Shown: in pieces, positions 51,567 to 61,666 of the stretch
Position numbering within the stretch: the stretch's first letter is position 1
How the letters are laid out: every line of letters begins with the position of its first letter
NCBI GenBank assembly: GCA_963756495.1
Contig: CAVWNS010000005.1
Span: 372,001 to 436,000 of the forward strand
Length of the DNA: 64,000 nt
Direction: 5' to 3'
Source of the DNA: DATFDN01 sp963756495
Lineage (GTDB): Bacteria; Pseudomonadota; Alphaproteobacteria; Acetobacterales; Acetobacteraceae
Program-made: the position numbers and the translations under genes
Notes under the pieces: generated by a model
Seen by the model: only the letters and a program-made list of their open reading frames with translations
Databases searched by the model: none
Told to the model about the DNA's origin: nothing

Positions 51567-52581
51567 TCAGCTCTTCCCATAGCTCTTACCAACGGTATCC
51601 GCGGCGAAGGCGCCGCGCTCGCCCATTGGCTTGCCGCCGTCGTCGGTGGTGTCCCGCTTGGTCTGTCGCTCGGCTTCGGCGTTGATCTGCGCCCCTAACA
51701 GAACGACGAACGAGGTCAGGTAAAGCCAAGTCAACAGCACGACCACAGCGCCCAAGGACCCGTAGGTCGCGTTATAGTTGCTGAAATTGGCCACATACAC
51801 GCTGAAAAGGATGGAGCCGATAATCCACAGTATCGTCCCAACAAGCGAGCCGGGGGTGGTCCAACGCCAACTGGGCGCCCGACGGTCCGGCGCATAGCGG
51901 TAGAGAAGCGCCAGTCCGACCAGGAGCAGGACCATCAGCAGCGGCCACTCGGCGATCAGCGCCAGCCATTTCAGGACTCCGCCGATGTCGCCGAGGCTGG
52001 TGACGACGGCCGGCAGCACGGCGACCAGCGCGATCATCACCAGCCCGCCAAGGATCACCGCCAAGGTCATCACCAGCGCGACCAAGTTGAAGCGCAGGAA
52101 GCTGCGCTTCTCCGTCTCGCCATAGGCGATGTCGAGCGCGGACATCATCCCGCTCATCCCGCGCGAGGCGCTCCACAGGGCAAACAGCAGCCCGAGCACC
52201 GCGCCGAAGCTGAGGGCGCCCCCCGAGGCGCCGACGATCTGGTGCAATTCGTTGGCGATGAGCTGGCGAGCTGAATTCAGGCAGCACACCCGACATCGCG
52301 TTCACCTGCTTCTCCACCTGGGTCCGGTCGAATGCGAGGCCATAGATGGACACCAGCGCGAGCAGGCCGGGGAACAGGGCCAGCAGGACGTAATACGTGA
52401 CGCCGCCGGCCACCAGGAACAGGTTCTTTTCGTTCACGCCCTGGTAGGCGCGCCATACGATGTCCTTCCAACCCACCGCCGGCACCTGCCCCGGCTTGTC
52501 GGCCTCCCGGCCACGGCTCTCTTCTGGATCGCCTGAAGGCTGCTCATCCGGCACGGCGTCCCCGCATGAAAATCTGTGCAT
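51567..52581 (-). CDS. YihY/BrkB-family inner membrane protein, one extra base near 52265
   Basis: YihY/BrkB proteins are six-helix membrane proteins once mistaken for RNase BN; their function is uncertain. The N-terminal part (GWKDIVWRAYQGVNEKNLFLVAGGVTYYVLLALFPGLLALVS, seen as GVTYYVLLALFPGLLALVS) is in one frame. The rest (ELHQIVGASGGALSFGAVLGLLFALWSASRG, seen as LGLLFALWSASRGMSGMMSAL, then AYGETEKRSFLRFNLVALVMT, YRYAPDRRAPSWRW and NYNATYGSLGAVVVLLTWLYL) is in the next. Removing the base at 52265-52266 joins VLPEFSS with QLIANELHQI and gives 337 residues. The start is uncertain: ATG 52581 was taken, and a GTG at 52551 region with a GGGGA site is possible. It is divergent from the neighbouring stress genes. 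Confidence 0.82.
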
Positions 52582-52691
52582 TCCGGAACGGGAAGGGGCC
52601 GAATGGGTTCCGCGCTGTGACGTGAGCGAAACCGCGCGCGCCCTGGTCAGTTGTTGTGTGGAGAGACGCTGCACGATCAGGAGCCGAGACA

Positions 52692-53588
52692 ATGGACGAA
52701 CCCAAACGGCAGGCGACGCCCGCCGGGAACAACACGTCCCAGGCTGTGCCTCCCCCGGCTGTTACGCCACCGGCCAGCACTCCCGCGACAGCAACTCCCA
52801 CGACCGCGACTCCTCCGGGGACGACATCGCCGGCCGAGTCCCAGGCCGGCAAGGCCGCAGGCGCGGCGCAGGAGCGCGGCGCCGATTTGGCGCGGCAGGC
52901 GCAAGGCCGGGCAAGCGACGTGGCACGCTCGGCGGCCGACCGCACGACCGACCTGGCCCATGACGCGCAGGAGCGGGCGGGGAAAGTTGCCGAAACGGCG
53001 CAGAGCCGCGCTGGTGACGTCATCCAGCAGGCCCGCGACACCGCCGCTGATCTGGCGTCCTCGGTCCAGGACCGCGTGAGCGAGACGCTCGGGCCGCGCA
53101 AGGAGCAGGCGGCCGGGGCGATGGATACCGCCGCCGAGACGGCCCACAAGGCCGCTAACTCGCTGCGCGACGCCGACCAACGGTGGCTATCCGACGTCGT
53201 CGGGGCGGGTGCCGACGAGCTGGGTGCCTTCGCCGAGATGATCCGCAGCAACGACCTGAACGGTCTGTTGCAGCGCATTCGCGGGGTCGCCCGCCGTCAG
53301 CCCGCACTGTTCGCCGGTGCCTCGGTCGCGGCGGGCTTCGCGCTGGCCCGCATGGCGCGGGTCGCAATGGAGCAGCCGTCCAGCGGCCGCGCCTCCGACT
53401 GGTCGCGCAGGGCACACCCCGCGTCGTCGGCCGCCGCCGACACCTTCCAGAGACCGGGTGGCACCACCTCGGCGAGCAGTACCCCGGTGAGCAGCAGCAC
53501 CGCCCCGGTATCGGCGCCCACCCCGGGACGCGACCCAAGCACCACGCCGCCCGCCGCGAGCTATCCCGGAACGACCTACAATGGATGA
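52692..53588 (+). CDS. Ala/Pro/Thr-rich protein with amphipathic repeats; start of a holin-X/DUF3618 cluster
   Basis: This 298-residue protein was not assigned to a family. Residues 15-55 are a low-complexity Pro/Thr/Ala segment (TPPASTPATATPTTATPP). Residues about 60-165 are amphipathic 11-residue-like helical repeats rich in Ala, Gln, Arg and Asp (ARQAQGRASDVARSAADRTTD, DLAHDAQERAGKVAETAQ), similar to LEA-type or phage-shock/nutrient-stress proteins. A hydrophobic segment (PALFAGASVAAGFALARMA, near 225) follows, then another Pro/Ser/Thr-rich tail. The pattern suits a stress-protective membrane-associated protein. It is the first of three overlapping genes (8-bp overlap with holin-X). Confidence 0.6.
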   Translation: MDEPKRQATPAGNNTSQAVPPPAVTPPASTPATATPTTATPPGTTSPAESQAGKAAGAAQERGADLARQAQGRASDVARSAADRTTDLAHDAQERAGKVAETAQSRAGDVIQQARDTAADLASSVQDRVSETLGPRKEQAAGAMDTAAETAHKAANSLRDADQRWLSDVVGAGADELGAFAEMIRSNDLNGLLQRIRGVARRQPALFAGASVAAGFALARMARVAMEQPSSGRASDWSRRAHPASSAAADTFQRPGGTTSASSTPVSSSTAPVSAPTPGRDPSTTPPAASYPGTTYNG

Positions 53589-53970
53589 CCTGGGCGGCAT
53601 GCGGACCCTGCGCGAGATCGTGGCTGATGTCGCGCAGGACGCCCAGCGCATCGTGCGCGGCGAGCTGGCGCTCGCCCGCGTCGAGCTGGACCGCAAGCTG
53701 CGGCAGATCGTCGTCGCGCTGATCTGGGTAGTCGGGGGCATGTTCGTCGGCTTCGCCGGCCTGATCGTGCTCCTGACGGCACTCGTGGATGCCCTGGCTC
53801 ACGTGATGCCCGTATGGGCGGCCTCGATCATCGTGGGGCTCGTGATCATCGCCATCGCTGGCGGCCTCGCATTTGCGGGCCTGCGGATGCTGTCGCTGTC
53901 GAATCTGACGCCGGAGCGCGTCACGCGCAACGTCCGCCAGGACGCGCGTCTGGTGAAGGAGCACATCTGA
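53581..53970 (+). CDS. Holin-X (phage holin superfamily III) small membrane protein
   Basis: This 129-residue protein has the PF07332-like holin-X layout: an N-terminal amphipathic helix LREIVADVAQDAQRIVRGELALARVELDRKL, seen as QDAQRIVRGELALARVEL, then two transmembrane helices (IVVALIWVVGGMFVGFAGLIVLL, seen as GGMFVGFAGLIVLLTAL; and SIIVGLVIIAIAGGLAFAGL). A basic tail (RNVRQDARLVKEHI) ends it. Such genes commonly sit with DUF3618 and YihY-like genes in Alphaproteobacteria and are not prophage lysis genes. It overlaps both neighbours (8 bp upstream; ATG shares the last base of its stop with DUF3618). Confidence 0.85.
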   Translation: MDDLGGMRTLREIVADVAQDAQRIVRGELALARVELDRKLRQIVVALIWVVGGMFVGFAGLIVLLTALVDALAHVMPVWAASIIVGLVIIAIAGGLAFAGLRMLSLSNLTPERVTRNVRQDARLVKEHI

Positions 53971-55136
53971 TGTCGCAGCACGTGAACGATCCCGATGCGA
54001 TCGAGCGCGACCTGCAAGCCACGCGCTCCCGGCTCGACACCCGGTTATCGGAACTGGCCCGTCGGCTGTCTCCGGGCCAGATCATGGACGAGGGGCTGGA
54101 TTTCCTGCGCACCCGCGAAGGCGTCGATTTTACCCGCAATTTGTCCGTGGCGGTGCGGGAACGACCGATCCCAGTGGCGCTGGTCGGAGTCGGGCTTGCT
54201 TGGCTGATAGCTGGTCCGCGCGATCACGGCCATCCATCAAGCCCGGATCGGCGTTTGGGCCAGACCCGCGTGCGACAGGTGCCGAGCGATGACGTCGTCA
54301 CGCGGGCCTGGAATGCCGGGCGTGACGTGGTTCGCCAGACCGGCGAGACCGATGTCGATTACCGAGGCCGGGTGACCGACGCGCGCGGCAAGGTGCTCGG
54401 GATCGTGCGCTCCCTTCAGGAGACGGCCAAATCTTACGCCGACCGGGTGCAGGACGCATTGTTCGCCGCGCGCGACCGCGTCAGCGACGCCGTGGCGGGC
54501 GCATCGGATCGCATCGGAATTGTGAGCGGAAAGATTGGGGATACCATGCAGGGTGTAGGAGATCGACTGGGCGACACCGCGCAGGGCGTGCGCGATCAGG
54601 CGTCCGCCCTCGGCGACCGGCTGACCGGCAGCGCGCACGATCTGCGTGATCAGGCGTCCGCCGTGGGCAGCCGGATCAGCGACATGGCGTCGAGCGGCAT
54701 GCGCCAGGCACGCAGCTCGGCCGGCAGCGCCAGCGGCTTGATGAGCGCCATCGGCGATAATCCGGTGCTGCTGGGCGCGATCGGCTTGGCGGCCGGGGCG
54801 CTGCTGGGCGCGTTGCTACCGCCCACGGAGATTGAGCGGGAGTACCTGGGCGAGGCGGCGCACGACGCGCGCGACATGATCGAGGGTGTCGTGCGCGATG
54901 CCACCGATCGCGGGTCGGAGGTGGCGCACGCGGCGTACGACGCCGGACGACAAACCGTACAGGAAGTCACCCGGCACGCCAGCGAGCTTGGCGGCGCGGC
55001 GGCAGATACGGCGCGCGACGTCGCCGGCCAGGCGCAACGCCATGTGGGTGAGCTGGGCGATAAGACACGTGACGCCGCGCGCGACGTCGCGTCGCAGGCG
55101 ACCAACACGACCGATGGGGTACAGCCCCGCCCTTGA
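53970..55136 (+). CDS. DUF3618-domain protein with amphipathic repeats
   Basis: This 388-residue protein carries the DUF3618 N-terminus: an Arg/Glu coiled helix AIERDLQATRSRLDTRLSELARRLSPGQIMDEGLDFLR, seen as IERDLQATRSRLDTRLSELA, followed by a hydrophobic helix PVALVGVGLAWLIAGP. The middle and C-terminal parts are Ala/Asp/Arg-rich amphipathic repeats (RVQDALFAARDRVSDAVAG, GVGDRLGDTAQGVRDQASALG) like its upstream neighbour, with a second glycine-rich membrane helix (PVLLGAIGLAAGALLGALLPP) near residue 265. Probably a membrane-anchored stress protein. It uses the TGATG junction with the holin-X gene. Confidence 0.82.
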   Translation: MSQHVNDPDAIERDLQATRSRLDTRLSELARRLSPGQIMDEGLDFLRTREGVDFTRNLSVAVRERPIPVALVGVGLAWLIAGPRDHGHPSSPDRRLGQTRVRQVPSDDVVTRAWNAGRDVVRQTGETDVDYRGRVTDARGKVLGIVRSLQETAKSYADRVQDALFAARDRVSDAVAGASDRIGIVSGKIGDTMQGVGDRLGDTAQGVRDQASALGDRLTGSAHDLRDQASAVGSRISDMASSGMRQARSSAGSASGLMSAIGDNPVLLGAIGLAAGALLGALLPPTEIEREYLGEAAHDARDMIEGVVRDATDRGSEVAHAAYDAGRQTVQEVTRHASELGGAAADTARDVAGQAQRHVGELGDKTRDAARDVASQATNTTDGVQPRP

Positions 55137-55173
55137 GGCTTTGCCCCTGAGGCTTTGCGCGCGGTCGGGCGGT

Positions 55174-57042
55174 TTACGCCGCCTCGGCCGCGCAGCGCAG
55201 GTCGCCCACGCGCCGGGTCACGCCCTGCCGGTCAAGATATTCCAGAACCTGGATCGCCAAGTTGCGGCCGATACCCGTCCTCGCGGTGTATGCGGCGGCC
55301 GTGAAGGCGTACTCCGGGGGCGTCGCGGCCAGCGCCCGCGCGGCCACGGCGAGCTGGTCCACCGTCGCGGGCAGGAAAACCCTGTTGGCTGCCACGCGCT
55401 GGACGCGTCCGAACCGCTCCAGTCGCGCCAGCGTCGCCTCCACCGCCTCCAACTCCATCCCGAGCGAAGCCGCCAGCTCCCTGATCCGCGGCGGCCGCAA
55501 CGTCGGTGCGTCAAGCAGGGCTCGCAGGTGTGGCCACAGCGCCTCGTCGTCGGCGTCGAGCACCGGGCGGTGACCCGGCAATCGTAGCGCGGCACCCTCG
55601 CGCAGCACCATATCCTGGGCGATCAGCTCCTCCAGGACCGCCCCGGCCACGGAGGGATGAGCCTGACCGGCCCGCGCCAGCAGAACCGGTTTGTTCGGTC
55701 CCGTCATGTCCGGATGGGCACGATGCCACAAGGCGAGCACGTCCAGCAGATGCGCCCGGAGCGCCTCCCGCGCGCCGGCGGACAGCGCCACGGCTCCGAC
55801 TGTGACAACGCCCGGTCCGGGTGTCGGCAGAGCGTCGAGGTTGCGGGCGAGGGCGAATCGACGCAGGTCCACCGCGCCTTCCGCCGCCAGCAGCCGTGCG
55901 AGCGCCGGGGGCGCCGCGGTCTCCGCCTGGGCGGCGAGCCGGGCCAGCCGAGCCGGTGCCGGAAGACGGCGCCCTGGCGGGAACGGGTCAATCACGCGGC
56001 CTCCTGCTGCCACGCGGCCCGTCGCGGCGTCGCGCAACACGAGCCGGTCGCCGTGCAGCGCGGCAACCGCGCGGTCCAGAACGAGGTGGACGAAACCCTC
56101 CGCGCCCGGCTCCAGATCGGTCGCATACGGCGTCAGCACCCGCGCGGGCAGGTCGCCCGTGCCAAGATGGAGGTGTGCCCGACCGCCGTGGCGCAGGCCG
56201 CCCCGGTCGGCGGCACGCAGGAGGGTGTCGATCCGGTCGGTCGGGGCATGCAGGCGCGGATCGACCAGCCAGTCGCCCCGGCGGATGCGGGCGCGCTCCA
56301 GCCGCGGTCCGACAACAGCCAGCGCGCAGCGATCGCCGGCCACGGCACGCTGCGCCGGCGCGTTGCTCACATGGAGGGTGCGTACGCGCGCGCCCAGCCG
56401 CGCCGGGGTCAGCAGAAGCAAGTCCCCCGCCATGACCGAGCCGGCCGCGACCGTTCCGGTCACCACCAAACCGATGCCGGCCAGCACGAACGCGCGGTCG
56501 ACGGCCAACCGGAAGCCACCCTGCGCGACGGGTACCGGCGCTGTTTGTGCCGCCTGGGCCAGCACCTCCCCCAGCGCCGACAAGCCCGCGCCTGTGTGAC
56601 TGGACACGACCACGATCGGCGCCGCGTGATATCCGTCATGGTCGAGCAGCGCCCGCACCGCTTCCGTCGTCGCGCTCAGCCGGGCCGCGTCAACCCGATC
56701 AACTTTGGTGATCGCCGCGACCAGATGCGGCACCCCGGTCAGGCGCAGGATGTCCAGGTGCTCGCGCGTCTGCGGCATCGGGCCGTCATCGGCGGCGACG
56801 ACCAGCAGCGCGTGCTCGATCCCAAGCACGCCGGCGAGCATGTTGCCGATGAACCGCTCATGGCCCGGCACATCCACGAAGCCGATCGCCTCGCCCTCCG
56901 GCAGCTTTGCATACGCGAAGCCGAGGTCGATCGTCATGCCGCGCCGGCGCTCGTCGGGCAGCCGGTCGGGGTCGATCCCGGTCAGCGCGCGGATCAGCGA
57001 GGTCTTGCCATGATCGACGTGACCGGCGAGCGCGAAGATCAT
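55174..57042 (-). CDS. selB: Selenocysteine-specific elongation factor SelB
   Basis: SelB carries Sec-tRNA to UGA codons with a SECIS hairpin. The 622-residue protein shows a GTPase G1 GHVDHGKTS (residues 7-15), G3 DVPGHERFI (near 57), G4 TKVDRVDA (near 112), and the SelB-type switch RRRGMTIDLGF. EF-Tu-like barrels follow, then the C-terminal winged helices that bind SECIS (IRELAASLGMELEAVEATL, and TRTGIGRNLAIQVLEYLDRQG). No selA, selenophosphate synthase, tRNA-Sec or UGA-containing gene was seen nearby, so its partners must lie elsewhere. The ATG at 57042 is divergent from the cytochrome gene, with 51 bp between the starts. Confidence 0.94.
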   Translation of the reverse strand: MIFALAGHVDHGKTSLIRALTGIDPDRLPDERRRGMTIDLGFAYAKLPEGEAIGFVDVPGHERFIGNMLAGVLGIEHALLVVAADDGPMPQTREHLDILRLTGVPHLVAAITKVDRVDAARLSATTEAVRALLDHDGYHAAPIVVVSSHTGAGLSALGEVLAQAAQTAPVPVAQGGFRLAVDRAFVLAGIGLVVTGTVAAGSVMAGDLLLLTPARLGARVRTLHVSNAPAQRAVAGDRCALAVVGPRLERARIRRGDWLVDPRLHAPTDRIDTLLRAADRGGLRHGGRAHLHLGTGDLPARVLTPYATDLEPGAEGFVHLVLDRAVAALHGDRLVLRDAATGRVAAGGRVIDPFPPGRRLPAPARLARLAAQAETAAPPALARLLAAEGAVDLRRFALARNLDALPTPGPGVVTVGAVALSAGAREALRAHLLDVLALWHRAHPDMTGPNKPVLLARAGQAHPSVAGAVLEELIAQDMVLREGAALRLPGHRPVLDADDEALWPHLRALLDAPTLRPPRIRELAASLGMELEAVEATLARLERFGRVQRVAANRVFLPATVDQLAVAARALAATPPEYAFTAAAYTARTGIGRNLAIQVLEYLDRQGVTRRVGDLRCAAEAA

Positions 57043-57093
57043 GCGCCTGACGGTAGGCCGGGCAGCGGGGTCCTGTCATCGGGCCTGCCCAGC

Positions 57094-57456
57094 GTGCTCG
57101 TGCTGCTGCTGGGCTGCGTGCTGGCGCTCGCCCGTACGGCGGGCGCGCAGGATGTCACCGAGGGTGCCCGGGTGTTCGAGACGCAGTGTGCGATGTGTCA
57201 CAGCCTGCGGGTCGGCCGGAACATGGTCGGGCCGAGCCTTGCCGGCATCGTCGGCCGCGAGGCCGGAATCGTCCCCGGCTTCGCCTACTCGCCGGCGATG
57301 GAACAGGCCGGGCTGCGCTGGACCCCGACGATCCTGGACCGCTACATCGCCGACCCGCGCGCCGTCCTGCCGGGCACGCGGATGCCGTATCTCGGGCTGC
57401 AGGACGCGACCAGGCGGGCGGCGCTGATCGCCTATCTGACGGACCCGAAGGCGTGA
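57094..57456 (+). CDS. Small class I cytochrome c
   Basis: This 120-residue secreted cytochrome c has a heme-attachment CAMCH at residues 32-36 (TQCAMCHSLR in the surrounding frame) and the axial Met in PGTRMPYLGL. The N-terminus (VLVLLLGCVLALARTAGAQ) is a signal peptide, so it acts in the periplasm. It matches the short, cytochrome c2/c552-like form with the FAYSPAMEQAGLRWTP segment common to alphaproteobacterial c-type cytochromes. The start codon is uncertain: GTG at 57094 is used because it precedes the signal core; upstream sequence is shared with the selB promoter region. Confidence 0.85.
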   Translation: MLVLLLGCVLALARTAGAQDVTEGARVFETQCAMCHSLRVGRNMVGPSLAGIVGREAGIVPGFAYSPAMEQAGLRWTPTILDRYIADPRAVLPGTRMPYLGLQDATRRAALIAYLTDPKA

Positions 57457-57466
57457 GCCGCGCGGC

Positions 57467-58141
57467 TTAGCCGACCGGCAGGTCGATCCAGGACAGATGC
57501 CCGCCCTTGCCGGCACCGGTGTCGAGGAACACCGCGATGCCGCCCTGGGTACCGCGCCGGATGTAGGGACGCCCGTCGGTGCTGCGCCGATCGTGGCCGC
57601 AATAAACGGTCAATCCAGCGGGGATGCGGTCCACCCAGCGGAGGCTGCGTTCGGGGAAGCCGTCCGACTGGGTGCGCCCGGTCGGCTCGCCGAACAGGGC
57701 GCGTGCGACCGGGCCATACGCGCGAGCGATGCCCACCGGCGGTGGCGGCCCGTCCAGCATCGCGGTATGGAAGCCGCCATGCACGAACAGGGATGCGCCG
57801 TGCCGGAGCCATGCGGGGGCCCGAGCAATCTCGTCCAGGGCACGGCGACGCAAAGGCTCGTCGAGTTGCGCCAGCGTGGCGTGCAGTCCCGGATCGGGCC
57901 GCACGGGCTGGCCGGCCAGCGCGCGGGCGAGCTTGTGGTCATGGTTGCCGAGTAGGAACAGTCCCCGCCCCTCGTCGATCAGGCGGAACATGATCCGCAG
58001 CACCTCGTCGCTGCGCGGGCCCTGGTCGGTCAGATCGCCGAGTTGCACCACGAACCGGTCGGCCGCGGCCGCCCAGGCAAAGGCGACGGCATCGCCATGC
58101 ACGTCGCCTACCACGCGCACCGGCATGCCCGGCGGGATCAT
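57467..58141 (-). CDS. ApaH/PP2A-like metallophosphoesterase
   Basis: This 224-residue protein has the bacterial PPP-type phosphoesterase motifs VRVVGDVHGDAVAF (GDVHG), VQLGDLTDQGPRSDEV (GDxxDxG), LFLLGNHDHKLA (GNHD) and CGHDRRSTDGRPY (GHxxR-like). Such enzymes split diadenosine tetraphosphate or dephosphorylate Ser/Thr; which is not resolved. The start ATG at 58141 (MIPPGMPV) was chosen over an in-frame frame into the photolyase gene; it leaves 10 bp from the photolyase stop. It converges with the cytochrome gene, 10 bp apart. Confidence 0.85.
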   Translation of the reverse strand: MIPPGMPVRVVGDVHGDAVAFAWAAAADRFVVQLGDLTDQGPRSDEVLRIMFRLIDEGRGLFLLGNHDHKLARALAGQPVRPDPGLHATLAQLDEPLRRRALDEIARAPAWLRHGASLFVHGGFHTAMLDGPPPPVGIARAYGPVARALFGEPTGRTQSDGFPERSLRWVDRIPAGLTVYCGHDRRSTDGRPYIRRGTQGGIAVFLDTGAGKGGHLSWIDLPVG

Positions 58142-58151
58142 AGGTGCGGGA

Positions 58152-59609
58152 TCATGCGGCCTGGCCGGGCTCGACCCCGATGCCGATGCGAGCATAGGCC
58201 TCCAGCGCGCGGGCACGTCCGGCATCCAGGGCGATGAGCGGGCGCGGGTAGGTTTGACCGAGCGTCACGCCCGCCTCGGCCAGCACCTCGTCGGGTGCAT
58301 CCCACGGCGCGTGGATATGGGAAGCGGGCAGGCGCGCGAGTTCCGGGACATAACGGCGCACGTAATCGCCGTCGGGGTCGAACTTGCGGGCCTGCAACAC
58401 CGGGTTGAAGATGCGCACGAATGGCGCGGAATCGCTGCCCGAGCCGGCGATCCATTGCCAGCTCGCGCTGTTGTTGGCGAGGTCGGCATCCACCAGCGTG
58501 TCCCAGAACCACGCTGCTCCGGCCCGCCAGTCGATCAGCAGATGCTTGACCAGGAACGAGGCGGCGATCAGGCGGACGCGGTTGTGCATCCAGCCAATGT
58601 GCCAGAGCTGGCGCAAGCCGGCATCCACGATCGGGATTCCAGTCTGGCCCCGCTGCCAGGCACGCAGCCCAGCGGAGTCGTGGCGCCAAGGCATCCGGGT
58701 GAAGGCCGGGCGCAGCGGCGCCTCCGGCAGATGCGGCTGATGCCACAGCAGATGGATGCTGAACTCGCGCCACAGCACCTCGCCAAGAAACTTGCCGCTG
58801 CCCCGGCCTTCGGCCGCCATTGCCGCGTGCCAGACCTGGGTCGGGGAGATCTCGCCCCAACGCAGATGCGGCGAGAGCCGGGACGTGCCATCCGCCTGCG
58901 GCCGGTCGCGGCCGGCGGCGTATTGCGCGACCGAGCCGGCCAGGAAGCGCCGCAGCCGGTCCTGCGCCGCTGCTTCTCCGACGGTCCAGCTTGCACGGAT
59001 GCCGCACGCCCAATCGGGATAGCGCGGCAAAAGGCCCCACTCTTCCAGGCGGTCCGAGGACGGCAGGTAGGACGGGGCCGATAGCTGCGCCGGCGCCGGC
59101 GGCGGCGGCGGCGGGCCGCCGGTCGCCATGCAGGCGCGCGCGAACGGCGAGTAGACGTGGAACGGTCCGCCGGACTTGGTGCGGAGCCTGTCCTGGTCGA
59201 ACAGCATCGTCGTGCGGTGAAGGTGGAACATTACCCGGTCGGCCTCCAGCGCCGCCGCGACCGCGTCTGCCTGAGCCCGTGCCCAGGGCTCGGCGGTGTC
59301 GCCCGCGTGCAGCGCCGTCGCGCCGGTCTCGCAGGCGATGGCGGGCAGATGCTCGATCGCCGCGCCGCGACGCAGGATCAGCGGCGCATGCAGGTCGTGA
59401 AGGCTGGCCCGGAGCGAGGCCAGGCTATGGTGGAGCCACCACCGCGCGGCGCCACCAGGCTTCCAGGGACCGGCTTCATCCTCGTCCAGCACGAAAACGG
59501 GAACCACCGGCCTCCCGCCCTCGGCCGCCGCGGCCAGCGCGGCGTGGTCGGACAGGCGGAGGTCATTGCGGAACCAAACGAGGGCGGGCGCTTCGGCATG
59601 CCGTCTCAT
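58152..59609 (-). CDS. phr: Deoxyribodipyrimidine photolyase (class I CPD photolyase family)
   Basis: This flavoprotein uses blue light to split cyclobutane pyrimidine dimers. The N-terminal antenna domain begins ALVWFRNDLRLSDHAALAAA (the FRxDLRxxDN signature). The C-terminal FAD domain has TSRLSPHLRWGEISP, WREFSIHLLWHQP, MPWRHDSAGLRAWQRGQTGIPIVDAGLRQL (seen as RGQTGIPIVDAGLRQL) and WQWIAGSGSDSAPFVRIFNP, where Trp and Asn line the flavin. The ATG at 59609 starts with MRRHAEAP; an in-frame GTG at 59618 is possible. It lies downstream of the sugar-type ABC operon with 54 bp between them. Confidence 0.93.
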   Translation of the reverse strand: MRRHAEAPALVWFRNDLRLSDHAALAAAAEGGRPVVPVFVLDEDEAGPWKPGGAARWWLHHSLASLRASLHDLHAPLILRRGAAIEHLPAIACETGATALHAGDTAEPWARAQADAVAAALEADRVMFHLHRTTMLFDQDRLRTKSGGPFHVYSPFARACMATGGPPPPPPAPAQLSAPSYLPSSDRLEEWGLLPRYPDWACGIRASWTVGEAAAQDRLRRFLAGSVAQYAAGRDRPQADGTSRLSPHLRWGEISPTQVWHAAMAAEGRGSGKFLGEVLWREFSIHLLWHQPHLPEAPLRPAFTRMPWRHDSAGLRAWQRGQTGIPIVDAGLRQLWHIGWMHNRVRLIAASFLVKHLLIDWRAGAAWFWDTLVDADLANNSASWQWIAGSGSDSAPFVRIFNPVLQARKFDPDGDYVRRYVPELARLPASHIHAPWDAPDEVLAEAGVTLGQTYPRPLIALDAGRARALEAYARIGIGVEPGQAA

Positions 59610-59663
59610 TCCCGTCACATCGGTGACGGGACCGATCTGACAAGGCGGCCTCGCCGGTTCGCG

Positions 59664-60767
<1,104 letters not shown>

Positions 60768-60776
60768 GGCGTTTCC

Positions 60777-61666
60777 TCAGCCCTTCGTGGCACCGGCGGT
60801 CAGGCCGGCGATGTAGTAGTCCATCAGGAAGGCGTAGATCAGGATGGGCGGCAGCGAGGCCAGCAGGTTGGCCGCCATGATCTTGCCCCATTCGAACACG
60901 TCGCCGCGGATCAGGTCGCTGACGATGCCGACGGTCAGGACCATCTGGTTCGACGTGTAGAGGTAGGCGAGCGGGTAGATGAAATTGCCCCAGCTTACAG
61001 TAAAGGCGAAGATCGTTGCGGCAATGATGCCGGGCATGGCGACGGGGATGAAGATACGCCACAGCATCTGCAGATAGCCCGCGCCGTCGATCAGCGCCGC
61101 CTCGTCCAGCTCCTTGGGGATCGAGCTGAAATAGCCGATCATGATCCAGGTGCAGAACGGCACGCTGAGCGTGGGATAGACCAGCACCAGGCACCAGTAG
61201 CTGTTGATCAGCTTGAGCCAGCCGACAATCTGGAACAGCGGGATGAACAGCAGCGAGGCGGGCACCAGGTAGGTCAGGAACACGCCGGTCGCCAGCGTCT
61301 TGCTGCCCCAGAACCCCATACGGGCCAGGCTGAACGCCGACAGCACCGAGATCACCATGGTGATCGCCACCACCAGCACGGTCACGATCGCCGTGTTCAG
61401 GTAGTAGATCTGGAAGTTCTATAGGTGATCAGATACCAGAAATTCGCCAACGTCGGGTGGTGCGCGTACCACGGACTGCCCACCTGCGAGGATATCTCCG
61501 CCGACGACTTCAGGCTCGTCATCACCGTGTAGAAAGGCGGCACCAGGAAGAAGATGGCGAACAGGGTCAGCGCCGCGTAGCTGCCATACAGTGCCCAGCG
61601 GCGCTGGTTCTCCAGCCCCCGCCGGCGCGGACGGGCGGGCAGCGTGCCGGCGGTTGTGGCGCTCAC
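60777..61666 (-). CDS. Carbohydrate ABC transporter permease (MalG/UgpE type), one base missing near 61420
   Basis: This is an inner-membrane permease of the CUT1 sugar importer family. The N-terminal part (ENQRRWALYGSYAALTLFAIFFLVPPFYTVMTSLK, seen as LFAIFFLVPPFYTVMTSLK, then PWYAHHPTLANFWYLIT) is in one frame. The C-terminal part (TVLVVAITMVISVLSAFSLARMGF, seen as MVISVLSAFSLARMGF, and EAALIDGAGYLQMLWRIFIPVAMPGI, EAA loop) is in another. Adding one base in the AGAAC stretch near 61418-61421 rejoins them (YRNFQIYYLNTAIV) and gives 296 residues, typical length. The start is GTG 61666, overlapping the upstream permease stop by 4 bp. Confidence 0.85.

Noticed and set aside
53581..53970. Prophage lysis module, because of the holin-family protein
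   Set aside because: No endolysin, spanin or other phage genes are near; the DUF3618/YihY context is that of chromosomal envelope genes.
55174..57042. UGA recoding as explanation of the frame breaks, given selB in the window
   Set aside because: The breaks need base gain or loss rather than read-through of an in-frame UGA, and no SECIS-like hairpin was recognised at them.
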